Origin: Planctomycetota bacterium
Lineage (GTDB): Bacteria > Planctomycetota > Phycisphaerae > UBA1845 > PWPN01
Reading direction: 5' to 3'
Length of the DNA stretch: 64,000 nucleotides
NCBI GenBank assembly: GCA_029550525.1
Contig: JAKPHF010000062.1
Location: forward strand, 310,001-374,000
In this document: positions 37,541 through 46,057 of the stretch, one piece after another
Layout: each line of letters starts with the position of its first letter
Position numbering within the stretch: the stretch's first letter is position 1
Translations under genes and position numbers: made by a program
The notes under the pieces: generated by a model
Databases searched by the model: none
Told to the model about the DNA's origin: nothing
Seen by the model: only the letters and a program-made list of their open reading frames with translations

Positions 37541-37960
37541 GTGAAAGTCTACCCCGACCTTTGTTGCCTGAAACGACCGTTCGACGACCAGACTCGATCG
37601 AGGATCGCGCTCGAGACGGTCGCCGTGATGGGCATCCTGAAAGCCGTGCAGGCCGGGCGTGTGCAGGCCGTACGATCGCTCGCCCACGATCTCGAGAACT
37701 CGCAGAATCTCGACCGCAGGCGAGCCGCGGTTGTTGGAAAGTGGCTGGACCAGTTAAATCCGCCTGAGCGCGCATCGTCGTGGGTGACGCAACGAGTCGA
37801 GCTTCTCGTCGCCCGCGGGTTCCGGCAGTTCGACGCCCTGCTGGCCAGTGCCCCATTGGGGCGGAAGCGCATGGATGTTTTGGGGAGAACACGATGCAAT
37901 CTTTCAGTCAGACCCGTTACGAATCGATGGTGTACAACCGCTGCGGGCGCTGGGGCGTGA
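37541..37960 (+). pseudogene. PIN-domain nuclease, decayed at the C-terminus
   Basis: The first 65 residues read clearly as a toxin-type PIN domain: MKVYPDLCCLKRPFDDQTRSRIALETVAVMGILKAVQAGRVQAV, starting at a GTG with GGGAGG seven bases upstream. The region that should contain the conserved DALHLASA...GADVFLTTD segment is corrupted. FDALLASAPLG has lost the His, and the acidic pair of the last motif is absent in this frame. A +1 frame change near 37850 would read GGSAWMFWGEHDAIF, closer to the family. The frame also runs 67 bp into the next gene. No antitoxin gene precedes it. It is probably a remnant of a VapC-like toxin; a divergent functional form is possible. Confidence 0.5.
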
Positions 37961-38877
37961 AGCTGCCGGCGGTTTCGCTGGGCGCCTGGCAGACGTACGG
38001 CGGATACGTGGACGACGCCACCAGCAAGCGGTGCCTGTTCCGGGCGTTCGACCTGGGCATCACTCACTTCGATTTTGCCAACAACTACGGCGAGCCGAAC
38101 GGCAATGCCGAAGTGGTCTGCGGCAAGATCATCAAGGAGATGCCGCGCAACGAGCTGCTCATCTCGACCAAGGCAGGCTTCTACATGTGGCCCGGGCCCT
38201 ACGGCGAGTGGCTGAGCCGCAAGTACCTGCTGAGCAGCCTCGATGATTCACTCAAGCGGCTGCAGCTCGATTACGTGGACATCTTTTACGCCCATCGGCC
38301 CGACCCCAACACGCCGACCGACGAAGTCATGGACGCGCTGGACCAGGCGGTCCGCTCGGGCAAGGCACTGTACGTCGGTCTGAGCAACCATGATGCGGCC
38401 GACACCATCGCCAAGAACGCCCACGCCGTGGCCTATCACACCGCCCGGCCCATCATCAACCAGGTTCGCTACCACATGTTCGAGCGGACGGTCGAGCAAG
38501 GCACGCTGCAGGCCTGTGCCGAGAGCGGCATGGGTGTGATCGCGTACTGCCCGCTCGCCCAGGGACTGCTCACGGACAAGTACCTGGAATCGGCCAAGCC
38601 CGCCGACTCGCGCTTGAGCCGCAGCACCGATATCTGCGCCAAGCGGCTGGGGAATCGCGAATCCATCGACAAGGCCCGCAAGCTCAACGCCATTGCCCAG
38701 CGGCGCGGCCAAACGCTCGCCCAGATGGCCATCGTCTGGCTGCTCCGCCGGCCCGAGATGACCTCCGTGCTCATCGGGGCCAGCCGTCCAGAGCAGATCG
38801 AGGAAAACGTGGCCGCCCTGAAGAATGCGAAGTTCACCGACGAGGAGCTGGCGGAGATCGAGGCCATCCTGAACTGA
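37894..38877 (+). CDS. Aldo/keto reductase, YghZ/GPR type
   Basis: A 327-residue NADPH-dependent reductase of the family that includes L-glyceraldehyde-3-phosphate reductase. Signature stretches are MVYNRCGRWGVKLPAVSLGAWQ, ITHFDFANNYGEPNGNAE, LLISTKAGFYMWPGPYGEWLSRKYLLSSLDDSLKRL and DYVDIFYAHRPDPNTP. The catalytic tetrad Asp, Tyr, Lys and His is present in HFDFANNYG, STKAG and YAHRPD. The C-terminus VLIGASRPEQIEENVAAL binds cofactor. ATG 37894 has GGGGAGA upstream. It overlaps the decayed PIN gene and precedes a GH172 gene by 130 bp, a setting consistent with sugar metabolism. Confidence 0.9.
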   Translation: MQSFSQTRYESMVYNRCGRWGVKLPAVSLGAWQTYGGYVDDATSKRCLFRAFDLGITHFDFANNYGEPNGNAEVVCGKIIKEMPRNELLISTKAGFYMWPGPYGEWLSRKYLLSSLDDSLKRLQLDYVDIFYAHRPDPNTPTDEVMDALDQAVRSGKALYVGLSNHDAADTIAKNAHAVAYHTARPIINQVRYHMFERTVEQGTLQACAESGMGVIAYCPLAQGLLTDKYLESAKPADSRLSRSTDICAKRLGNRESIDKARKLNAIAQRRGQTLAQMAIVWLLRRPEMTSVLIGASRPEQIEENVAALKNAKFTDEELAEIEAILN

Positions 38878-38960
38878 TTGACACGATAATGCGGCCAAGA
38901 TGAGACAGAGGGCTGCCACCCAATCGATGCCGGAATGAGCCGCTCGTTGAACCTTCTTTG

Positions 38961-38984
38961 TGCCTCGGTGCCTCTGTGATATGT
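38961..38984 (-). repeat. 8-bp array, CACAGAGG type
   Basis: On the minus strand three 8-bp units, CACAGAGG, CACCGAGG and CACAAAGA, lie just upstream of the GH172 gene. A related array is at 50977-51000. Confidence 0.6.
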
Positions 38985-39007
38985 ACACGCCTTGAAAGGA
39001 AAAACGC

Positions 39008-40534
39008 ATGAAGCTTCGAATGACCGTGATGTTGGCCGGGTTGTGCGCATCGATAGCCGCTGCGTGGGCGCAAGGGGCGGACGCCTTGCACTGCACCGTG
39101 CTGCTGCAATCGCTCGAACGGCCGGGAGATTTCGAGAGCCGCCGGTCCAGCAGCGCGGATCCCGATTGGCAGAACGGCAACGGTGACTGCCGGCCCATCA
39201 AGCCCGGTGAGACACTCACGCTGGCCGAACTCGAGGGTCCGGGCCGCATCACGCACATCTGGTTCACCATCACGGCCGAGGACAAGTTCTACCCGCGGAC
39301 CATGACGCTGCGAATGTACTGGGACGGCCGGGAGGAACCGAGCGTCGAAAGCCCCATCGGCGACTTTTTTGCGGTCGGTCACGGTTTGGACATGCCCGTC
39401 AACTCGTTTCCGGTCGCGGTCTCGTCCGATGGGCGGGCCCGCAATTGCTACTGGCCCATGCCGTTCCGCAAGTCGGCAAAGATCACGGTAAGCAACGACT
39501 CGCCCGACAAGAATGTAGGCTGCATCTTCTGGTATATCGACTGGCAGAAGCTGCCGAGCCTGCCCGAGGACACGATGTATTTCCACGCCCAGTATCGCCA
39601 GGAGTTCCCCTGCAAACCGGGCGAGGACTACCTCATCTTCGACGGCGAGGGAGACGGGCTGTACGTGGGTACGGTCGAGTCCGTCCACATGGTCGAACCG
39701 GGTTGGTTCGGCGAGGGCGACGACCGGTTCTACATTGACGGCGCGACCGAGCCGCAACTCAAGGGCACGGGCACGGAAGATTATTTCTGCGACGCCTGGG
39801 GCTTCCGCCCGTTCACGTATCCGTTCTACGGCGTGACGGTCTGGGAAGGATACCAGGCTGACGACCGCGGCACCGCGTATAGGTGGCACTTGCCCGATCC
39901 GATCCGCTTCCGCAAGTCGCTCAAGGTTACGATCGAGCACAAAGGTTCGCGGCACCTGCCCAGCGGCGAAGCCTACACCGGGTTCGAGGAACGGCCCGAT
40001 TACTATTCGTCGGTGGCGTTTTGGTATCAGCGCGGCCAGGCCAAGCGGTTCGCCACCGTGCCGCCGGGCCCTGAACGAATCGTGACCGGCACGATGATCG
40101 AGGTCGAAAGCCTCGTCAGCTCGGCTCGGACAAGCGGCGAGCGAAAGCCCGAAAAGCAGGCGGGCGGCTCCTGGTCCGCCGCTGCACAGTTGCTGTGGCA
40201 AAACCTTGATCCGAAAGGCTGGATCGAGGTGCCGTTCACGGTCGCCGAGGACGGGCGCTACTCGATCAAGCTCGATCTCACCCACTCGTTCGATTACGGC
40301 ATGTATCGGATTTCCCTGGACGGCAAGGACATCGGCCAGCCGCGGAATCTGTACAACTCCGCCGTGATCGTGAAGACCGAAAGGCTCGGCGTACACGAAC
40401 TGACCAAGGGCGAGCACGTTCTGCGGTTCACGGCCGTAGGCACCGACCCGCGGTCCAGGCTGATCGTCGACGGCAGCCCGGGATACTTCTTTGGCCTGGA
40501 TGCCATCCAGTTGAGGAAGGTGGGAGAAAAATAG
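39008..40534 (+). CDS. Secreted DUF2961 (GH172-type) glycosidase
   Basis: A 508-residue exported protein with a signal peptide (MKLRMTVMLAGLCASIAAAWAQ). The DUF2961 core is recognised from LAELEGPGRITHIWFTITAED, LRMYWDGREEPSVESPIGDFFAVGHG, WYWPMPFRKSAKITVSND-like text and FYIDGATEPQLKGTGTEDYFCDAWGF. The acidic GTGTEDY is conserved with the second copy at 57361. DUF2961 is now classed as GH172, whose characterised members cleave or rearrange fructofuranosides and arabinofuranosides. Residues about 370-508 form an extra beta-rich region (GWIEVPFTVAEDGRYSIKLDLTHSFDYG) that may bind carbohydrate. The true substrate is not known. Start ATG 39008 follows GAAAGGA. Confidence 0.85.
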   Translation: MKLRMTVMLAGLCASIAAAWAQGADALHCTVLLQSLERPGDFESRRSSSADPDWQNGNGDCRPIKPGETLTLAELEGPGRITHIWFTITAEDKFYPRTMTLRMYWDGREEPSVESPIGDFFAVGHGLDMPVNSFPVAVSSDGRARNCYWPMPFRKSAKITVSNDSPDKNVGCIFWYIDWQKLPSLPEDTMYFHAQYRQEFPCKPGEDYLIFDGEGDGLYVGTVESVHMVEPGWFGEGDDRFYIDGATEPQLKGTGTEDYFCDAWGFRPFTYPFYGVTVWEGYQADDRGTAYRWHLPDPIRFRKSLKVTIEHKGSRHLPSGEAYTGFEERPDYYSSVAFWYQRGQAKRFATVPPGPERIVTGTMIEVESLVSSARTSGERKPEKQAGGSWSAAAQLLWQNLDPKGWIEVPFTVAEDGRYSIKLDLTHSFDYGMYRISLDGKDIGQPRNLYNSAVIVKTERLGVHELTKGEHVLRFTAVGTDPRSRLIVDGSPGYFFGLDAIQLRKVGEK

Positions 40535-40640
40535 TCGCTGGTTCCGCGGCTGCACCGAGCCGGTTTGACAGGTCGCGGCCGATTCGGTGAAATAACCATT
40601 GCGCCATCGCGATGGCCGCGTCGATCCGCGTTGCCTCGCC

Positions 40641-40713
40641 GGGCGATTAGCTCAATTGGCAGAGCGCCTCGCTTACACCGAGGAGGTCACAGGTTCGAGT
40701 CCTGTATCGCCCA
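40641..40713 (+). tRNA. tRNA-Val (anticodon TAC)
   Basis: A 73-nt cloverleaf. The acceptor stem pairs GGGCGAT with ATCGCCC; the D arm is GCTC-AATTGGCA-GAGC; the anticodon stem CCTCG/CGAGG holds loop CTTACAC with TAC at positions 34-36; the T arm is ACAGG-TTCGAGT-CCTGT. The discriminator is A and CCA is not encoded. Confidence 0.95.
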
Positions 40714-40874
40714 TTCACAGGCCGTTTGCCCGTTCCTCGCCCGCGACTTTCCCTCTGAATACGCGTCGTTTTCCGGAGCCATCGCGTGCGCTCCGCAAGC
40801 AGCGCGACGCTCTCCGCGACCGCACGCAAAGCGTCCCCGCATTGGCTGCGGGAGAACGGTGCGAGCCTCAAAGC

Positions 40875-40913
40875 GAAGCGGCCCGGGCCGGATAACCGGG
40901 CCCGAGCCGCTTC
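40875..40913. other. GC-rich hairpin after the large surface-protein gene
   Basis: Arms at 40875-40889 and 40897-40913 (GAAGCGGC...GCCGCTTC ends) can form a long stem of GC pairs. It sits 38 bp beyond the 3' end of the minus-strand gene. No T run follows on either strand, so it is terminator-like only. Nothing else is recognised between the tRNA and 40950. Confidence 0.5.
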
Positions 40914-40950
40914 ATCATCCGTCTACTGAGGGCATTTCGCCCGAAGCGAC

Positions 40951-43900
40951 TTACGGAGCCGTATCAAACGTCGCGGGACGGAGGAACGACGGGATGCCGG
41001 TGACCGACTCCCGGTATCCGATGAAGGCCCCGCCCACCAGGTTGGGCGTGGTGGAGAAGTTCACCGTCTGTCCCGCACCGCTGGCCGTCACGGTCCCGTT
41101 GTTGTAGTTGATCCGCAGTCTGTACCAGCCCGACGGCTGAGCGGCCATATCGATCGTGGCATGGACCGCCCACGGACTGTTCGGAGGACTGCTGTCACCA
41201 CCCGGTCCGGCATTGACCATGTACAGCTTGCAGACGGTTCCGGTCGCGGATTTGGCCTTGGTGAAGATCCAGGCCAAGCCGGTGATACCGCTGATGTTCA
41301 CCGTGTCCCCGATGACCAAGGCTTCGGGATCCGGCGTGGCACAGAGCGGATCGATCGTGCCCATGATCCCGTAAACTGTCGCCTCGCTACCCGTGGCCTC
41401 TCCCCAGGCATCGAACGAGGTGTCCAGGTAGACGTACAGATCGAGCGCGCCGACATTGTTCATCAGGCCCTCGGAAATGGCCATATTCCCGCCGCCGGCG
41501 GGGAAGTCCCAAAGCACGGCGGCCCGACCACCCTGCGGTGAGGGCGGAATAGGATTGGGGTTGACCACGAATCCGGAAACGGTGGTGCTTGCGTTTTGCG
41601 GATCAATCACGATGGCAGGCTGGAACGACGGGATGAGCCCCGCCACCGAGCTGCCGACGGCCGCCGAGTCGACGTTCGGCAAGGTGAAGCTGGTGATGAT
41701 GGGCACGCCGGCGTGATTACTGCTGCCGGGTGTCCACGGCCGCATGCCGAAGTCACGGCCGTTGGAATCGGTATCCAGGCCGTCCAACCAGCGGGAAACC
41801 GACAGGGGTATGGTCGTGTCCACCGAGGCGAGATCGCCCCAGATGGCGCCTTCCGACTGGGCATTCACCGTGCCCGCCTTGTTGCGGCCGTAGACGACCA
41901 CGTCCACCGCCTTGCGGTTGCCGTCCAACAGTTCCACCGCGTCCGGTCCGTTCTCGAACACGTCGGTGGCTCCGGCTCCGGACAGGACCTGCACGTGCAA
42001 GAATGGCGGATTCGGCGCATCGACGTTCACATTGGGCGAGGTGATGACGTAGAAGCCGCCTGGGGCGAGCAACGTCGTGCCACTACCGATGCCGCCGGGG
42101 ATGGTAAAGACACGGTTGGTGTCGTCGTCGGAAGCCCGCACGATCCAGCCGGAAATATCCACCGTCTCGTTGCTGCGGTTGTACAACTCGACGAATTCGC
42201 GATGGTCGGCGGGATTGGTGCCGGTGCCATCAATGAGGTCATACACCAGCTCGTTGATGACCACTTTGCCAAGCCCGCTCGGACGATCGTCGCAGGTCGG
42301 ATCGGCGGGGATACCGGGACCGCTCCCGCAGGCAATGAACGCGGCCAGATCGTCCTCGTTGACCAGGCCGTCGTTGGTGTAATCCAGGCAGGTGCAGTAT
42401 TCGATCCCCACCGGCGGGGCGTTGAGCACATTGCCGGTGTAGCAGAGCTGCCAGATGGCAAAATCATCCGCATCGACGTCGCCGTCGCCCATGCCGATGC
42501 CCACGCCCTGCGGTCCGTGTGCGTCGGCCACGGGTGTGTTGCAGCACAAGCCGGCACTGCGGCAATCCTCATCCTCGCAATCGACATAGCCGTCACAATC
42601 ATCGTCCACGCCGTTGTCGCATACTTCAGGAGGAATGACGACGTACACCCTGGGTTTGCGACCCGCGTAGTCGTTTTCGCGCGTGCCGCAGTCGTCCGTC
42701 ACGCGGCAAATGATATCCGCACCGTTGGCCGTGCAGGGAATGTTCGAGAAGACGATGTAATCTCTGCCGATGCCCTCAGTGATCGGCGTCTCGACTCCGT
42801 CCTTCCTCCAGTACCAGCGGTACATGAGATCGCCCGTGCCGACCATTGTGCACTGGAAGGACGCCGCGCCGCCGATCGGGATGAGCGGGTTGTCGGCCGT
42901 TCCCGTACCCTTGTCGCCGGAGATGGCGGTCTGGATCGGACCGGTGCTGACGGTGATCACCGCGGTATTGCTATAGACGGGTTGTCCCGGATCGGCACTG
43001 TCGGTTACGCGGCAGCGATACTGCCCGGCATCCTCGGGCAGCGTGCCCGTGAACACCAATGTGGAACTCGTGACGCCGGAAATCGTCGCGGTATTCGTAA
43101 TGTCGCCCCAGACACCACCCACCAACTTCTGCCACTGGTAGCTGAGCGTGCCGAGCCCCTGAGCGACCACCGAGATGGACGCATTTCCGCTCGCACAGAT
43201 GGTGGTGCTCGGAGCCGGTTGTTGAATGAGCACGACGCCGACGCTCAGAATGACGGTATTGCTGACCTGGACGCCGTTGTTGGAGCACACCTTGACGGCG
43301 AACGTCGCGTCATGATCGTCCTCGCGGGTGACACCGGTCACGGTCAATGTGGGCGAATCGGTTCCCGAGTACTTGCCGCCGTCGGTCAGTTCCACCCCGT
43401 CTCGCATCCAGCGATAGGTCAGGCCGGAACCGGTCGCGCCGACGGTGAAGGTCGCCGTTCCGCCAGGCAGCGTGGCGAAATCGCTGGGCTGGTCGGTAAT
43501 GATCGGCCCGTTCACCGCCTTGTTCACCGTAATGATGGACGAGATGGTGCTCATGCTGTTGGGGCCGTCCGGAGGTGACCAGATGGTCAGACGCTCCGTC
43601 GTGAGATTGACGTTGTACACATTCCCTGCGGCGTCGAACGAAATGTCCCGGTTCTGCGAGCCGCCCGTGGAGACGACCGCCTCGATCGTGTCGGGATTGG
43701 AGATTCGCCGGATCACGAACGCCGAATTGCTCCCGCGGGTGGTCAAAGCAACACGGTCACGTGCCTCGTCGATGTCCACCCCGACGTAGCCGTACGCGCC
43801 ATGCGTCGTGTAGTGAATGATCTCGTCGCCCGGCTGATCAGTCGCGTTGGGCGCTGGAGACGCCGTGAAAATCACGAACTCCCTGTAGCTGGCAACCGAG

Positions 43901-44946
43901 GTGAGGCGGTACTGGGTCCAGTAGTACCTTCCGTCACTGCCCCGAACGGCATCCACCAGGGAGTTAACCACCTCGGCTTTGAAGTCCGCCTCGCGGTTGG
44001 TAATGCCAACCTTCGGCAGCGGATTCGTGCCGAGGAAGTAGCGGAGCATCAAACCGCCCACGTTGTCGGCCGGAGTCTCGAAATCCTCATCCGTGGTCAC
44101 AATGCTCAGCGTGGGACCGGAGCCTTCGACGATCACCGAACTGACACTACCGTGGGTCCCGTTCACGCCGTTGGCGGCTCGCCCGGTGCTGTCCAGGACT
44201 TCGACGGCCGAGGCGGGATTCAAGTTGGCGTCGATCCGGAAGACGCCGGAATGCCCATCGGAGTAGTCAGCCACGTAAACGTTGTCATCCTCTCCGACAG
44301 TGGGCTTGAAGGGGCTGACGCCGCCGCCGGTGAACCCGGAAGCGTTCACGGCGGTGTCGCCCTGTCCGATCGGATCGGTGCCATCGGCGTCCAGGACGTA
44401 CAAGCCGACCGTGGTGGTCCGGCTCGGCGAGACACCTGCTGTCACTGTGCCTGCCAGGCCTTCCGCAACGTAAACTCGGCCGTAATACGGGCTCCACGGG
44501 TTCTTGTTGACCGCGACACCTCGCGGCGAGTAGTACTGCATCTTGATGTCGCTATCGCTACTGATCTTGGTCCAGGACGTGTAGCCGAAGTCGGCTGCGG
44601 TGATCCTGACACGATAGTCGCCGTTGGGGACGGCATTTCCGTCGTCGTCACGGCCGTCCCAAACGAACGTGTGCTTGCCCTTCTTCTGACGAGGAATGAT
44701 GACGGTCCGCACGACCACATCTTCGGCGTTCAGTACTTCGATCTTGACGCCGGGCAGGGTGTCCGTGCCGTCCGCATCTTCGTTGAGGATGTAAGAGACC
44801 TTCGCCGTGCCACAAGCCTGGTCGAAGCCGGTGGCATCAACTCGTACCGCAGCCGGATAGACGTTCGCCCAGGCTGAGGCACTCAGACACAACACGGCCA
44901 GGCCGGCCAGTACCATGCCGGCTCTTTCCCTTCGTCCCGATCGCAT
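40951..44946 (-). CDS. Large secreted multidomain surface protein (Ig, MopE-like, dockerin-like, lamin-tail)
   Basis: A 1331-residue protein with a signal peptide (ending SASAWA, about residue 27). A FlgD Ig-like domain follows (VVRTVIIPRQKKGKHTFVWDGRDDDGNAVPNGDYRVRI), then a propeller-like region to about 480. Three Ig-like domains (about 490-770) contain TYRWMRDGVEL, SYQWQKLVGGVWGDITNT and MYRWYWRKDGVET. A MopE-type metal motif (CDNGVDDDCDGYVDCEDEDC, about 778) and a dockerin-like pair (GDGDVDADDFAIWQLCYTG, DYTNDGLVNEDDLAAFIACG) come next. A lamin-tail domain (VINELVYD...FVELYNRSNETVDISGWIV) precedes an uncharacterised C-terminus. GGAGAG precedes the ATG. Function is unknown; a cell-surface structural or binding role is inferred. 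Confidence 0.85.
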   Translation of the reverse strand: MRSGRRERAGMVLAGLAVLCLSASAWANVYPAAVRVDATGFDQACGTAKVSYILNEDADGTDTLPGVKIEVLNAEDVVVRTVIIPRQKKGKHTFVWDGRDDDGNAVPNGDYRVRITAADFGYTSWTKISSDSDIKMQYYSPRGVAVNKNPWSPYYGRVYVAEGLAGTVTAGVSPSRTTTVGLYVLDADGTDPIGQGDTAVNASGFTGGGVSPFKPTVGEDDNVYVADYSDGHSGVFRIDANLNPASAVEVLDSTGRAANGVNGTHGSVSSVIVEGSGPTLSIVTTDEDFETPADNVGGLMLRYFLGTNPLPKVGITNREADFKAEVVNSLVDAVRGSDGRYYWTQYRLTSVASYREFVIFTASPAPNATDQPGDEIIHYTTHGAYGYVGVDIDEARDRVALTTRGSNSAFVIRRISNPDTIEAVVSTGGSQNRDISFDAAGNVYNVNLTTERLTIWSPPDGPNSMSTISSIITVNKAVNGPIITDQPSDFATLPGGTATFTVGATGSGLTYRWMRDGVELTDGGKYSGTDSPTLTVTGVTREDDHDATFAVKVCSNNGVQVSNTVILSVGVVLIQQPAPSTTICASGNASISVVAQGLGTLSYQWQKLVGGVWGDITNTATISGVTSSTLVFTGTLPEDAGQYRCRVTDSADPGQPVYSNTAVITVSTGPIQTAISGDKGTGTADNPLIPIGGAASFQCTMVGTGDLMYRWYWRKDGVETPITEGIGRDYIVFSNIPCTANGADIICRVTDDCGTRENDYAGRKPRVYVVIPPEVCDNGVDDDCDGYVDCEDEDCRSAGLCCNTPVADAHGPQGVGIGMGDGDVDADDFAIWQLCYTGNVLNAPPVGIEYCTCLDYTNDGLVNEDDLAAFIACGSGPGIPADPTCDDRPSGLGKVVINELVYDLIDGTGTNPADHREFVELYNRSNETVDISGWIVRASDDDTNRVFTIPGGIGSGTTLLAPGGFYVITSPNVNVDAPNPPFLHVQVLSGAGATDVFENGPDAVELLDGNRKAVDVVVYGRNKAGTVNAQSEGAIWGDLASVDTTIPLSVSRWLDGLDTDSNGRDFGMRPWTPGSSNHAGVPIITSFTLPNVDSAAVGSSVAGLIPSFQPAIVIDPQNASTTVSGFVVNPNPIPPSPQGGRAAVLWDFPAGGGNMAISEGLMNNVGALDLYVYLDTSFDAWGEATGSEATVYGIMGTIDPLCATPDPEALVIGDTVNISGITGLAWIFTKAKSATGTVCKLYMVNAGPGGDSSPPNSPWAVHATIDMAAQPSGWYRLRINYNNGTVTASGAGQTVNFSTTPNLVGGAFIGYRESVTGIPSFLRPATFDTAP

Positions 44947-45649
44947 CTGCCACTCTCCTTTCCGGTAGCACCCATTCTTTCTCAGGTTCAGGCGGTTCGC
45001 TTCTCGTGCGGCACGAACGAGCGGTGGCGCGCAGCATCACCGGCAGCGTTCTTACATCGATCGCATGTGACATGTACTCGACATCAGGGCTTTCCCATCA
45101 GAAGACTTGCCCCGGCCGCACTTGATCTGATCCGTTCCCCTACAGGCGTTCGACATGTGGGCGTCGTGTTTTCCCTTCGGGGTCTCCCGGCAGCAGAGAA
45201 AGCAACGGGAACCCCCCAAACGCACGTCGCCCTGAGGAATTCAGCCTATCCCATCCGAGCCGGGCAATCAAGAAAAATGATATATTTTCAGCATAAGGCG
45301 AGACCGGATGAGCGGCAAGGAAGACTCGTGCGAGTTAACTCGATAATCGCCGGGCGTCCGGGCCGACGCCCTATGGCAAGAAGCGTAAAGGCAAGCTGCG
45401 CAAGGCTGTACAGCCCGAAGTCTGCCAGGCGCCCCACCGATACCACACTCCCATCAAACGTGCGTCCGGCAGGCCTAATAGGCATTTGTTCGGGATGAAG
45501 CACGGAATGCGGTGCACCGTGACGCCCATTCGTCAGACGCAATTCGTCTTACATAATTAGCTTGTCATTGGGCCGGTTATGATAATATAATGGCACGCAA
45601 TCGCCTGTCTTCGTTTCATCTTGCACCTTGCGAATGGTCGGCTTCATAA
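44947..45649. other. Long intergenic region, 703 bp, with a structured segment and promoter
   Basis: No coding frame is convincing. The stretch 45159-45232 can fold as nested stems: GGGCGTCGTG (45159-45168) with CACGTCGCCC (45223-45232, one mismatch), then GGGGT (45179-45183) with ACCCC (45211-45215), then CCCG with CGGG (45206-45209). On the minus strand this would be a leader element about 210 bp upstream of the surface-protein gene. It matches no riboswitch class I recognise. Poly-A and TATATTTT at 45270-45290 may be a minus-strand promoter. A plus-strand promoter is annotated separately. Confidence 0.4.
45562..45591 (+). promoter_or_regulatory. Sigma-70-type promoter
   Basis: TTGTCA (45562-45567), an 18-bp spacer and TATAAT (45586-45591), about 58 bp upstream of the membrane zinc-ribbon gene. 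Both hexamers are near consensus. It likely drives that gene and the overlapping pseudopilin gene. Confidence 0.6.
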
Positions 45650-46057
45650 ATGACACATGACACCGAGAACGCGTCCGCCAGCGGCACGGGCTTGAAGATC
45701 GGATTGATTGTGGTCCTGCTCGCTGCCGCCGGGGTCATCTCATATCGGCACACACGCTCCGATCTGGAGCAGCCGGACACCCCTGACACGGCGTCCACCT
45801 ACGTCTGTGTCGAGTGCAATGCGGCGATCGATTTGACCGCTGCTCAGTATGCAAAGAAGGCAAGTGAAGACCGGGAAAACACCAAGCCGCTCGGCGAGTT
45901 GCGCGGCTACTCGTTTCTCAAGTGTCCTACATGCCAAAAGTATGGGGTCATCAGAGGAGCCAGGTGCCCCAAAGACGGGACGCCTATTCCTCAGCAAACC
46001 AAGGACGGCAAACCGGGCCGATGTAAAAAATGCGGTTACGCCCTCATAGGGGAATGA
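45650..46057 (+). CDS. Membrane-anchored zinc-ribbon protein, 135 aa
   Basis: A short polar N-terminus, then one membrane segment at residues 14-32 (GLKIGLIVVLLAAAGVISY). A globular part follows with three CxxC pairs, CVECNAAIDL, CPTCQKYG and CKKCGYAL, and an extra Cys in ARCPKDGTPIP. It probably binds one or two zinc ions. ATG 45650 lacks a clear Shine-Dalgarno. Its stop codon overlaps the ATG of the downstream pseudopilin gene (ATGA at 46054-46057), so the two are translationally coupled. The pairing suggests a role in pilin-like secretion or in the same envelope process, but no function is recognised. Confidence 0.75.
   Translation: MTHDTENASASGTGLKIGLIVVLLAAAGVISYRHTRSDLEQPDTPDTASTYVCVECNAAIDLTAAQYAKKASEDRENTKPLGELRGYSFLKCPTCQKYGVIRGARCPKDGTPIPQQTKDGKPGRCKKCGYALIGE

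Noticed and set aside
37212..37892. 226-residue minus-strand frame opposite the PIN remnant
   Set aside because: Arg/Ala-rich low-complexity translation with no family resemblance; it overlaps the better-supported plus-strand PIN reading.
40641..40713. Encoded CCA end for the tRNA
   Set aside because: The bases CCA at 40711-40713 are the end of the acceptor stem plus the discriminator A, so CCA must be added after transcription.
45067..45498. 143-residue open frame in the 703-bp intergenic region
   Set aside because: No ribosome site, no recognisable domain, and the composition is Arg/Pro/Ser-rich as in random GC-rich sequence.
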